The notes beneath the pieces were generated by a model. That model searched no databases, was not told the origin of the DNA, and saw only the letters and a program-made list of their open reading frames with translations. The position numbers and the translations under genes were made by a program. From Paroedura picta (taxonomy: Eukaryota > Chordata > Lepidosauria > Squamata > Gekkonidae): a DNA stretch of 64,000 bases. Positions 1 through 11,300 of this stretch are shown one piece after another. The DNA is taken from contig NC_135371.1 in assembly GCF_049243985.1 (NCBI RefSeq), positions 265,501-329,500 of the forward strand. Reading direction: 5' to 3'. Numbering within the stretch: position 1 is the first letter of the stretch; each line of letters opens with the position of its first letter.

Positions 1-896
1 TCTACCAGCCTGTGGCCTGCTTCATTTTGTACTCCAAGGCCAAACTTGCCTGTTATCCCGGTTATCTTTTGGCTTCCTACTTTAGCATTCCAATCCCCCA
101 TGATGATAAGCACATCATTTTTTGGCATTGCTTCTAGAAGGTGTTGTAGGGCTTCATAGAACTGGTCAACTTCATCCTCTTCAGCAGCAGTGGTTGGGGC
201 GTAGACCTGGATCACTGTGATGTTGAATGGTTTGCCTTGGATTCGAACTGAGATCATTCTGTCATTTTGGGGATGGTATCCCAAGACTGCTTTCCCTACT
301 CTCTTATTGATTATGAAGGCTACTCCATTTCTTCTGCAGGATTCTTGTTCACAGTAGTATACCTGATGGTCATCTGAATTAAATTCACCCATTCATGTCC
401 ATTTGAGTTCACTGATTTCTAAAATGTCGATGTTCAGTCTTGTCATCTCTTGTTTATCCACGTCCAGCTTGCCTTGATTCATGGATCTGATGTTCCAGGT
501 TCTTATGGAATACAAATCTTTACAGCATCGGACTGTCTTTTCGCCACCAGTTACTTCCACAACTGAGCGTCCTTTCGGCTTTGGCCCAGTCGCTTCATTC
601 ATTCTGGCGCTACTCGTACTAGCCGTCTGCTCATCCCCAGTAGCATATTGGACACCTTCCGACCTGAGGGGCTCATCTTCCGGCGTCATATCGTTATGCC
701 TTTTGAACTTGTCCATTGGGTTTTCATGGCAAGGATACTGGAGTGGTTTGCCATTTCCTTCTCCAGTGGATCACCTTTTGTCAGAGCTCTCTGCTATGAC
801 CTGTCCGTCTTGGGTGGCCCTGCACGGCATAGCTCATAGCTTCACTGAACTATGCAAGCCCCCTTGCCAAGGCAAGGCAGCGATCCTTGAAGGGGG
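1..896 (-). mobile_element. BovB (RTE clade) LINE, 5' part, runs off the window start
   Basis: Read on the minus strand, this stretch gives the BovB 5' leader and then the start of the endonuclease/RT polyprotein. An opening Met lies near 716, and the reading MGDWNAKVGS near 66-115 is the Asp/Asn core of an APE-type endonuclease. An in-frame TGA follows the residues SELKWT near 393, where I expect a Gly codon, so the copy is dead. The leader runs back to about 896 and touches a (CA)n(TA)n microsatellite. The family assignment comes from recognising the protein; the 3' part lies outside the window. Confidence 0.85.
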
Positions 897-898
897 AG

Positions 899-928
899 AT
901 ACACACACACACACACACACACACACAA

Positions 929-1003
<75 letters not shown>
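899..1003. repeat. (CA)n then (TA)n compound microsatellite
   Basis: About 14 CA units are followed by a short A-rich joint and about 36 TA units. It abuts the 5' end of the BovB copy. An exact 21-bp inverted repeat lies on its two sides, at 876-896 and 1054-1074. Confidence 0.95.
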
Positions 1004-1010
<7 letters not shown>

Positions 1011-1084
1011 AAACAGTGCAGTGATAACATTTTACATCATCTAAAAACTGCCACCCCCTTCAAGGATCGCTGCCTCCCAAGAGG

Positions 1085-1330
1085 CATTCCTGGGGTGGGG
1101 GGCTTCAACTCCTCCACCTGCATCCAACTGGGTGGCCTTGAGCTAGTCACAATTATCTGAGCTCTTCTCACAGAGCAGTTCTATCAGAGCTCTCTCAGCC
1201 TCACTGACCTCACAGGGTGCCTGTTGTGGGGAGAGGAAGGGAAGGCAATTGGAAGCTGCACTGGGGCTCCTTCAGGCCGGAGGAAGCAGGGTATAAAATC
1301 CAACTCTTCTCCTTCTTACTGTGGGATCCT
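1085..1330 (+). mobile_element. tRNA-derived SINE (worn copy)
   Basis: The body matches the better preserved SINE at 10144-10421: a segment on contribution of the local gene's ledger of SINE text (CAACTGGGTGGCCTTGAGCT), then TCTCTCAGCCTCACTGACCT, GTTGTGGGGAGAGGAAGGG and a tail reading AACTCTTCTCCTTCTT. The tRNA head is largely lost. Family membership is from self-comparison within the window. Confidence 0.7.
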
Positions 1331-4200
1331 GAGGGAGAACAGAATGATCCCCTTGGGTTTGCCCCTGACTTTGGGCACAGACCCCAAGGCGCTCCCTGTC
1401 CAGCTCTTCCCTACATTTCCCCGCCAGGCCTTCTCCCCCCCCCCAGCTGGCTGGAATTGTTGGACTGGGGGAGGGGGGCAAGCCGCAGTCTCTTTGGCTG
1501 TGCCATGCACCGACAGGGATTCTCCAAGGGGCAGCCCCCCTGGGCGCCCCCCTCCCCCCTCCCCCCGGCATTGGCTGCTCAGAGAATCCTCGGGTCGGAG
1601 GCCCGTCTCGGTCTGTCCAGTCACCCGGGGGGCTTCAGCACGGCCCAGGGGTGGTCTTGGGGAAGCAGGAGGGGGGGGTGCTGTCAAAGGACCGAGAGCA
1701 GCCCCAGGCAACCCCCCCCCCCGCCCCGAGCAGCAGGCGCCTTTGCTTGAGACACAGCGCCAGGGTGGGGGGTGGGGTGGGGTGGCGTGGAGGCATTTGC
1801 CAGGCTCGGGCCCGGGATGCCAGACCGCCGGTGGGGAGGCGGAGGGGGGGGAGGCCCCAGGATGGCGGGAGAACCAACCGAAGCCGCACTCGGGACTCGG
1901 TCCAGCAGCCGCTGAGCCCAGGCCAGGCGGAGAGAGCCGGGGAGGGGGCTGCATTGCCGCCTCTGCCTCGGCAATATTGGGTCTGGGGGGGAGGGTGGGT
2001 GCGCCAGTGGGCAGGGGGCACTGCGCCTGGCACACCCCAGTCCCACCAGCCCCAAAGTCCCCCGCAGGACATCCCGGCCAGGGGGCTCCAATCGCGCCAC
2101 AGAAAGGGGGCTTCCCGTGGGCGGTGAGTGGGGTCACGGGGGAAGGGCTCGGGTGGGAACGGATGAACATGGTCGAAAGCGAAAAGCAGCCCATCCAATT
2201 AAAGTAGGTCTGTTGTGTCCTATCTTGCTCCCTGGGGTGCTACCTTTCTCCTTGCAAGCGCCTCCCAACCGCGGCCTCTACCGCCTCTGCTTCTTTCCCT
2301 ACAGGTCTTAAGTTTTAATTCGGGCGGGAAGCTTCTGCTCAGAACAAAACCTGCCCCCCCACACGCTCTATTTTGTTTGTTTTCCCCCCAAAAGCAACCC
2401 CCCCATCCCGAAGTTGGGGCGGGAGATAACCCCCCCATCCCGTTTAGGCGGGTCAAGAGGTGCGGTGGTTGGGGTGGGACCGGCCGGGTTGGGCGGGCAG
2501 GATCTTGTCCCCTTGCAAAGACGCTGGCCGGGAGGGGCTTCCGGCATCTCTCCAGGGACCAAAGGCCGGAGACCCAGGGGCTTTCGGGGGAACAGGAGCG
2601 CTTGGGGGGGGGGGATCTATAAAATATTGACGGGTGGGGGGAGAAAGTGGCTAGAGAGGGCTTTTCCGAGGCCACCCACCGTGTAACAGCGCTGGGCAAG
2701 AGAGTCCCGGCAGAAACAGAGCGTGATGGAGGTGTGGAAACTGCGCCTGCCAACATCCCGGTGGGTCCTGGAGATCCCTCGGAATCACACGTCATCTCCA
2801 GATACCGGCGGCCCGTGGAAGTCCCTCCTCCCCCCCCCAACCCGCCCTCCTCAGGGGTGCCCCCAACCCGCCCTCAACCTCCAGGGGTGCCGCACCCGGA
2901 ATTGGCAACCGTGCTTGGACCCGCGAGAGCCAGAGGCAGCAGCGGTCGCGGGAGGGCCAGGGCACGGCTGAGCGAGCCAGGGCGGCACGGAGCACCCCAC
3001 CTCGCCGTGGGGCAGGCGGGGAGGCAGGCGGGACTTACTCGGAAGTAAGAGCTAGCCGCGCCCAGCGCCTCGCTCCCGACCCTGCCTCCCGCAGCCAGCG
3101 GCTTCTTTCTGTCCCCGCGCAGGGACAGGGGGTCCCGATCCGCAGGACAAGGGGAAGCCCTCCGGAGACTTGCCGGGATCGGAGCCGCACTCCGCTGCTG
3201 GCCGCCCACGGGCTCCGCCGGCCCGGATCCGCCTCCCATCCCACCCCACCCCACCCCACCCCCAGGCTTACCTGTCGCGTCTCCGCCTGACGCTGAAGGG
3301 TTTCCAGGGGTCTCCTACGTCCCCCCCAAACCGACCCCCCCGTCCCTCTCCGGCCGGGGCCATCTCCAGGGGGGGGGGCTCACCGAGCACTGTTCCCCTC
3401 TGCAGCATCTCCCCCCAACCCCCTCCCCCGAGCTGCAGGCAAAACTCCAAGGAGGCGCTCCCCGTCCCGTCCCGTCCCGTCCCGTCCCGAAGTTTCATCC
3501 CCGGAAAGAAACAGTGTCTCCGTAGCTGCCAAGGCGAGGGGGCGGGCTCCAAGACCCCCCCCCACGCAAGATTTATTCTAGGGGAGGGGGCGGTGCGGGC
3601 CCCCCCCAGTCCTCGTCCCAGCCCCTCTCCTTGGCTTTATGGGGCGGCCTTCGGGCCTGCTCCACTCCCCTCCCCTCCCCTCCCCTCCCCGGCTTCTAAG
3701 GGGTCTGTCTGTACAGCTGTGCCCACAATAGGCCCGAGGGAGGGAGGGGGCAGAGAGCCTGAATAGGGGGCTGCGGCTGCCTCAATGGGGAGAGCCCCCT
3801 CCCCTCCCCGGGCAGGAGAAAGGGGGAGCCACCCAGGGAGGGGGTCCACTGGGTTCCCCCAGGGATGGGACGGGGTGAGGAAGGGATGGACCCCCCAAGG
3901 GCTCCCAGCACCCACCCAGGGCTGCAGTTGGGGGGGGGGGAGGCGACTGTCGGGTGGCTGCTGCAGCCCTCCCCCCCCCCCGTTGCCCGGGGCAATGGAG
4001 CTCTCAATGAAAGCAATGGGCAGCCGGCAGCTTCAAACAGAGGCCAGAGAATAGGGGCTGGGGGAGACCCGGCTAATCCCCTCCCCCGCCCTCTGCGTCC
4101 CCCTTAACCCTAATCCCCCCTCCTCCTCCAGGCTGGGGAAGAAAAGGGGCACTGCGGAGGGGCTCCAGTGTGTGTGGGGGGGTCACTCCGGCACCCAGAG
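1331..4200. promoter_or_regulatory. CpG-rich island without an assigned gene
   Basis: This stretch is very GC-rich and dense in CpG, with many G/C homopolymers and short arrays such as (CCCGT)n at 3464-3487 and (CCCCT)n near 3663-3690. Long open frames exist on both strands, but they are low-complexity Pro/Gly/Arg readings and none resembles a protein I know. On the minus strand there are good splice-donor strings at about 3273 (GACAG then GTAAGC) and 3389 (GCTCG then GTGAGC), as expected for an untranslated first exon. In mammals RING1 starts next to the 3' end of HSD17B8 in the same orientation, so this could be its promoter and first exon. I could not find the RING-finger exon, so this rests on synteny only. 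Confidence 0.4.
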
Positions 4201-5390
4201 GGCCCTGGTCAAAGGAGCAAGCAGCAGGCTCGGGGGGGGGGGGGCAGAGCCCCACAGGCTCTTCCTTGCTCAGACCTAAGTCGGCCCCGCCCCCACAGAA
4301 CGCAGGCCTTGCAGTGGGGATCCCGCACTCCTGGTAGCTCTGCACTAGGCAAAAGTCCAACAGGTGAGGCCTCACCCAGGAAAAGGACTTTATTCAGCAC
4401 CCCAGAAGCCTGGAAGGACACAAGAGACCAGTGTGGGGAGGGGGTCGCTGCAAGTGTTCTCTGGAGAAGCCCCCTTTGTGGTTTCGGATCCACCTGTTCC
4501 ATAAAGGGTCAAAGTTAGGGCAGGAGGGTGTCTAGCCAGGCCCCTCGAAGACCAACCAACTGTTATGGGGGGGGGGGCAGGGGCTTTCCCGCGCAGGCCG
4601 GCCTGGAAACACACTGGCCCCGCACACAGCTGGATTTCTCCTTGAAGGGCCTTTCCGGATCCCCTTCTTTGCCCAAGGAAGGCCTCCCTGTGATGATGCC
4701 ACAGGCTCCTTGGCAGAGGGACCCCTCCTCCTCCGCAAGAGCCCCGGCAGCCCCTCCTCCTCCTCCTCTGCACAGGGGTCTCCTCCGGCTCTGCAGGAGG
4801 CACTCGGCTCCACAACCAGCTGAGAGGAGGTCCCTTTGCACTCTTGTGGATCAAGCGGGTCTCACCGTGTCAGGACTAAGGACATTTGGTCATTCCGGAG
4901 GGGGGGGTCAGGAGTTCCCCCAGCAGAGCCAGAACGTCCGTACCACCGAACCACCGCTGAACTCCCAAATCCTGGCAGGAAGGGCGGCCGGGCTCTCCGT
5001 CCTGGCAGCCAGGAAGTGTGGGAAGCACATAGGGTGCAGAGGGGTGGGCCATGAGATGAAGCAGACACCCCCCCCCCGCCAGCCCCCGCTAATCCTTTCT
5101 CCGCAGCCCCTCTGATGCCCGACTGCTCTCCCCCAGCACAATCCAACAAGCCCTTCGGCAAACACTTTTCAGGGCAGCCACACAAGCAGCGTGGTGTCCC
5201 ATCAGCTCCCTGGATTAGCAGGGGAAGAATACCGTGGCCTCTGGGACCCCAGGACCCCCACACCGCAACCGACGGCACCCCACACGAGTACAGAACCCCA
5301 ACTGGAGACGCTGGCCCAGTCTGCCCTAGACCTCTGCTCTGGAATTGGGGGCTGCCTGGGGGCTGGCAAATTCAGGGACACATTCCAGGC
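4201..5390. other. Intergenic stretch, no gene recognised
   Basis: Mostly GC-rich unique-looking sequence. An AATAAA on the minus strand (about 4388-4393) could end a minus-strand transcript, but no coding exon that I recognise lies upstream of it. The open frames here are Pro/Gly-rich and look non-coding. Confidence 0.4.
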
Positions 5391-5394
5391 ACCC

Positions 5395-5605
5395 CTCTCA
5401 AGCACTGCTTCTGAGGGAAACAGGGAACTTCTGATAGAGCTGTTCTGACCACAGTTCTGCCAGGGCTCTCTTTAAAGCCTCCCCTCCCTCACAGGCTTCC
5501 TGTTGTGGGGAGGGGAAAGGGAAGGTGATTGGAAGTCGCTCTGAGGCTCCTTCTCGTAAAGCGGCATATAAGAACCAACTCTCCTTCTTCTCGTCTCCTG
5601 AGGAG
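5395..5605 (+). mobile_element. tRNA-derived SINE, partial
   Basis: It shares the SINE body (a CTTCCTGTTGTGGGGAGGGG block, then AGGCTCCTTCTCGTAAAGCG) and ends in AACCAACTCTCCTTCTTCTC. The tRNA-like head is missing. Confidence 0.7.
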
Positions 5606-5929
5606 ACCAGGGCGGGCAGCACCCAAGGCGCATTCAGTGGCCTCCGTCCATGACTCTTGCCTGCAGCCGTGGACAAAGCGGGTGGAGAGGTCTCCATCCC
5701 CTTAAGCCATCTCAAGCGGGGGTGGGGTGGGGGTGATCACAGCCCCGACCTGCTTCCACGTGGCAGCCTCCCCTCCCAGGACAAGCCAAGGTTGACCCTG
5801 CGTGGCCCTGGAGAGTTGCCCAGCCTTGACCACCCAAAGGCATACAGAGGTGGCCTGCCATGGCCTGTCCCTGCCCCACAGGCCCGGGCTTCTTCTGGTG
5901 GGCTCTCCCATCCAAACACTCTTTGTTGG

Positions 5930-6720
5930 TTTGTTGGTTGATAGATTTTCACCCTGCCACTCTTGACGAAAGTCATCTCTGTGACGGCTCACAATACAAG
6001 TCAAAGAAACACAGCATCACCCATAAAACCCCATTGAAACAGGATCAACCGAAATAGGACTATGCCAAAGATGGCGGACCTAACTTCCTAATACTCCTAG
6101 CACCAATACCACTGTCCCAGCCTAGAGGCCTGGCCCTAGAGGATAAAAGCTTGAGGGTTCAGGTGGGAAACGCTCAGCGCAAAGAGCTTAGCAGAGGGCA
6201 GGACCCCCAGCGCATAACCCCGGTCATCTCTCCTGGCCTCAACCAAATGTCTGGTGGACGAGCTCCATCTTGCAGGCCCTGCAGAGCCCAGAGAGCCCTG
6301 TCAAGGCCCTTCTTAGCTCTTCTGGGAGCTCATTCCACCAAGTTGGGGCCAGGCAAATTTCCTGGGGCCCCAGGACACCCAGCAGATTCATACCCACAGA
6401 GTGAAGAGCCCTGCGGGGGGCATAAGGAGATAAGCGGTCCGTCAGAGAGGTAGGACAAAAGCCTTAAAGGTCCAAACCAGAACCATGAACTTGATCAGGA
6501 AGCAAACTGGCAACCATTGCAGATGCTGCAGCACCAGATGGATGTGGGCCCTCCAAGAGGACCTAGTGAGGACCCTTGCAGCTGCATTCTGTACCTATTG
6601 CAATTTCCAAGTCAGTGATACGGGCAGGCCCACGTAGAGCAAGTTACAGAAGTGTAGTCTGGAAGTGACCGTTGCATGGATCATGGTGGCCAGGTGTTGC
6701 GAGGACAGGTAGTAATCTGC
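5930..6720. repeat. Unclassified dispersed repeat, copy 1
   Basis: The segment around 6235-6360 (CTGGCCTCAACCAAATGTCT, then GGGAGCTCATTCCACCAAGT) closely matches 53460-53760. It is therefore an interspersed element, present at least twice here. I cannot assign a class, and the ends are approximate. Confidence 0.55.
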
Positions 6721-7980
6721 TTGGCACAGGTGGAAAAATGCCAGTCACCCTTCCATGCGCTAGCCAAGCCCAACCTGGTTTCGCTTCTGGCCAGCCTCAA
6801 CCCTCCACGCTGCGTTAAAGAAAAACAGGGATTTTGCCACGGCCTGTCTGCATAGCAACCTTGGACTTCTTCCTTGGTGGCCTCCTGCCCACGTATTCAC
6901 CAGGGATGCCCCACCTAGCTTTCTTTTTTTTCGGGGGGGGGGGTTCCCATCTCCTGGGCAACAGTAGCCCAGGCTGCATGGTTGTGTGATTGAGAGAGGC
7001 CAGTATTGGAAGGTGAGAGGGGGGTTTGTGTGGCGTTTGTGTTTGCCTCTTGAGGTCTGCATTGTGTGGCTGATTGAGGACGTGTTTGCTGGGGTGTGTG
7101 TGTGTGTGTGTGTGTGTGATTGCAAGCCCCGCCCCCTGCTGTGCTGCGACTCCTTCATCTTGGCCTGGGGAACTTCCTGGAAGGTCCTTGAATGCAGCAG
7201 AGCTGTGTGAACCGTTGTCCAAAGGGAGAGGGAGTGAGGAACATGAAGCAGCTGCAGAAGGTTTGCCTCCCTGCCAGGATACGAATATGTGCAAATTGGG
7301 TGGTCAAACTGGTGATCCGTTTGGAGGAGAGAGTCTCTGCCCTGCAGCGGAGAGCGTGGGGCAGGCAGGGTGGTGGTGGTGGGGAACAAGCAGGGGACGT
7401 TTTCTTGGAAGAACAAGCAAGAGGAGCTGAGAACTGAAGCACAACAGTTGGGCTGCTGGGGAAACGTGGCGCACAGAAGCGAGAGGAATGGGGACCGTTT
7501 GGTGAGTTCAGAGCTCCAAAGTCAACAGGAACCTCTTTCCCCAAGTGGAGGTGAGGCGGGGCAGAGGCAAGAGGAAGCCCAAGGACCCCGGAGACCTGCA
7601 CGGGGAAACTGGCTCTCCGGACGCCCACGGGCTCTCTTCCTGCTCTGTGGGCTTCTGAGGTCAAGATCGGTTCCCTTGGGCCAGCCTGGCCAAGGCAAGT
7701 GGTGAACAGACGTGGTCTGGGCTAGATCGGGCCGCCCGGGCGGGGCCATGATCCACAGGGGGTTTTTTGCCATTGCCTGCCTCTGTCTAGACTTTCTGTG
7801 GGGCCTGACCCTGCCTTGCTTCCCAGGGGAACGGATCCTGGCCTGTCCCTTCCCTGAGGTTTCTCCTGGGCTTTGGCTTTTCCCCAGCAGTTCGGGCATT
7901 CGGATGTCAGACAACGCTTCACCAGAAAACCTTCCCCCAACGCTGAGGCATCTCCCTTTCCTCTCAAAAATCTGCTTCTG
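6721..7980. other. Intergenic, 3' of HSD17B8, with (TG)n
   Basis: Holds a (TG)n run at 7093-7118 and otherwise nothing I recognise. I looked on both strands for the miR-219 seed region, because mammals carry mir-219a-1 between HSD17B8 and RING1, and did not see it. Confidence 0.5.
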
Positions 7981-7999
7981 TTGAGGCTGCAAAGACTCG

Positions 8000-8005
8000 T
8001 TTATT
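8000..8005 (-). terminator. HSD17B8: Polyadenylation signal of HSD17B8
   Basis: AATAAA on the minus strand, about 320 bases past the stop codon. It gives a 3' UTR of roughly 340 bases. Confidence 0.7.
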
Positions 8006-8323
8006 TTATGTTCTATATCTATTGATCACACTCAGTCAGTCAGAAGATGGACCGCTAACCAATCGCCCCCTTCTGATCCGCCCCCTTCTTGACAGCAGGC
8101 ATCTGGAGCAGGACTTGGCCGCCCCTTTGGAGCAAGAGCCCCCCCCCCCCTCCCCAGAGGACCCCGGAGACCCTGCTCCAGCTCCTCCCCTCGCATCTCA
8201 GGGCGGCTCCAGGTGCTGGTCAGGCTGGAGTTGCCCCTCCTTCCTCAGGGTCCTCAGGAGGGTCATCTCAGGGGCCTGGAACTCGGCATGAGGGTGGGGT
8301 GGGGGGCTCCAGAAGCGGATGTG

Positions 8324-11300
8324 TCAGATGAAAAGACCCCCTTTGGAGAAACAGCAACAGAAGGGAAGAGTCATCTTGGAATCAGAACTCCCTCCCCTTC
8401 CAGGCCCCTCCCCGCTTACCCGTGACTTCCACACTGGCGCCGGTGATGTATCTGCTGTCCTCGGAGGCCAGGAAAGCGCATACATCGGCCACTTCTGGGG
8501 AGAAGGACGGGATTCACAATGGGGCTCCCCCTTCCCCCAAACCCACCTGTCCCTCCCCTGCAGGAAGTCAAGGGTGCCCCTCCATGCAGGGAGCCCAGGA
8601 GTCTCCCACCTGCTTGGGGCCCCAGTCCCTAGTCGACTCTTAGACTGTAAGGTTGGGGTGCGTGGAAGGTGGGTGGGTGCCATTCCCACCCCTGCCCCTC
8701 AGGATCCAGATGCTCCTGGCTGGCCAGAGGTGGAACCCCTCCAGGTGCTCTTGGCTGCACCCGAAGGGGCTTCCAGCTGTGGGGAAGGAGGGAAGGGCCA
8801 GGCACCGAATGGCCAAGGGGGGGGAGGGAAGGAACCAGGGAGCAGGGGGGACAGCTGGCTGCCCACCAGCCTGCTTCCCCCGCCCCCGAATGTGGCTCAG
8901 TTAGCCCCCAACCCTCTGCATGGTCCATGCTGGCTGACTGCCTGACCTTCTGGCTGCCCAAGCCGTCCCAGGGGCACCATCGCGGCAAACTGCAAAGAGA
9001 GAAAGGGAGATTGGCAGGGAATGGCTGGGAACAGCTGTCCACGGGCCTCCCTCCGGTGACTCAGAGGTGTCAGGATAGCCTGCCCAAGGACGTGAAGGGC
9101 TGTCACACAGAGGGGGAGCAGAGTTCTTCTCTCTTGCTCCAGATCCAATGGGATGAAATTCATGCAAAAGAATTTTGGGCTAAACATCTGGAAGAAGTTC
9201 CCGACAGTCAGAGTGGTTCCTCAGTGGAACAGGCTTCCTTGAGAGGTGGTGGGTTCTCCTCCTTTGGAAGTTTTTCAGCAGGGGCTGGAGAGCCATCTGA
9301 CGGAGAGGCTGATTTTATCCACTGGTGAGTGGGTGGGCAGAAGGGATTGCGCTTGAGCGTGGCTCTTGTGGCCCTTCCTTGCATGCCGAGGGAAATGCCG
9401 GTTGCCACTTTGGTGAATTTCCTCCAGACCAGACTGGCCAGGGATTCTGCATCCTTCAGGGGCTCTGGGATACCTGGAGCAGGGATGCTCTGGATGCTTC
9501 TGGGGTTCTGGCCCCACTGGGGGACCTCCTGAGGACCCCTGGGTTGTGGCCACTACGGGATGCCAAGCGTTGGACTGGAGGGGCCGCTGGCCTGATCCAG
9601 AAGGGCTCCTTTCACTTTCTCCTGTCTGGACCAGGGACGCTCCATCTTCTTGCTCCTTGGGGGAACTATACGTGACCCTGCTCATATGCATTCTGGCCAA
9701 ATAGCCATTGAAAATTGAATCATTTTATTCTTTTGTAATAAATACATATATTTTTGTATAATTGATTTGTATGTGGAGAAAATGAATTATCCGGCCTTTA
9801 TATTTTGATTTCTTTAACCTCTGGATTCTTAATCCATGTTTTGGAGTCACATTTTCCCCTCCTTTCTCTCTGTCTTGGCCTCTGTGGGGACGGGGCCCCG
9901 GAGGCCTGACTCAACAGGTGTTCATTTTTGCCTGCCCCTCCTCCTGGGAGCTCAGTGTGACACAGATGTCCTCTTCTTTGGCCTCACAACACCCCTCTAA
10001 GGTAGGCTGTGAGTGTCCCTGGGTCAACCCGGAAGCCCTCGACTGATTCGAACCCAGGCCTCCCCGGGGTTAGTCAGATCCTGGAACTGCTAGGCCACTC
10101 CTGCTCTGTTGTGGCCTTCTGGGCCCCCCATCTCTTAAGTAGCTAACCAGTTTGGTGTCGTGGTTAGGAGTGCGGACTTCTAATCTGACATGCCAGGTTT
10201 GATTCTGCGCTCCCCCACATGCAGCCAGCTGGGTGACCTTGGGCTCGCCATGGCACTGATAAAAAACTGTTCTGACCGAGCAGGAATATCAGGGCTCTCT
10301 CAGCCTCACCCACCCCACAGGGTGTCTGTTGTGGGGAGAGGAAAGGGAAGGCGACTGTGCCTCCTTCTGGTAGGGAAAAGCGGCATATAAGAACCAACTC
10401 TTCTTCTTCTTCTTCTTCTTGACCCCATGTTGGTTAGCACCCCCCCCACACACACACACACCCACACTAACCTTGTCCAGCACTTTCAGGGGCACTTTGT
10501 CAGTCATCGGGGAGCAGACAAATCCTGGTAGGATCGTGTTGCAGCGAATCCCGTACCTGCAGGTCAGTCACCGAGCAGGTCAGAAAGGACAAGGAGGCCT
10601 TGGATGGCCACTTCCAGGCAGCCCCCCCCCCAAGGCCAGCCCACAAATGTCACAGAGGCAGCCCCCCCCCCCGTCTCCAGGGCTGGGAAAAGAACCCAGT
10701 GTGGCCACATCTTGAGTACCTGCTGAGCATTTGGGGAAGAATGCCTCTTGTCCCCTTGCTCTCAGGCTCTCAGCGCAAAGGCTCTCCCAGCCCCAACTCA
10801 CCATTTGGCCCGTGTAAAGGGGGAACTACAAGACCCATCACACCTGCCTGGAAGGTCTGATACAGCTGGAGTGCCCTTAGAAGGGCCATGAAGACAATGG
10901 GGCTGGTCTGAAAGGAGCCCCTGGACTCAGACTTCGCTACAGAGACCCAGCGGCCCAGTAAGAGGTCCCCAACTGTCCCACGGTCTAGGGAAGGAGGCGG
11001 GGTCCCTGTGCCTCTCTACTCCAAAACAGCTGATATGCGCGGCCGGGCCCCAGTGCGCCTGAGGGACCACCACACTCCCCCCCCCCCCGTGTTCCGCTCC
11101 ACCACTTTCAACTGGGGCTCACCTGGCCAGCTCCTTGGCTGCCGTCTTCGTCAGGGCCTCCACCCCGGCCTTGGAGGCTGCGTAGTTCACCTGCCCCAGG
11201 TTCCCCACCTGGCCAGGGAGAAAGAGGAGGGCGAGATGGGAAGGGGGAGACGCCCCGTGCTGGGGGGGGGGACAGCAACTAAAGGCCACTCTTGGCAGAG

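Noticed and set aside
1316-2194. 292-codon minus-strand open frame in the CpG island
   Set aside because: Low-complexity Pro/Gly reading, with overlapping long frames on both strands. No match to RING1 or to any protein I know.
1-8000. miR-219 precursor next to HSD17B8
   Set aside because: I looked for the mature miR-219 core on both strands between the window start and HSD17B8 and did not find it.
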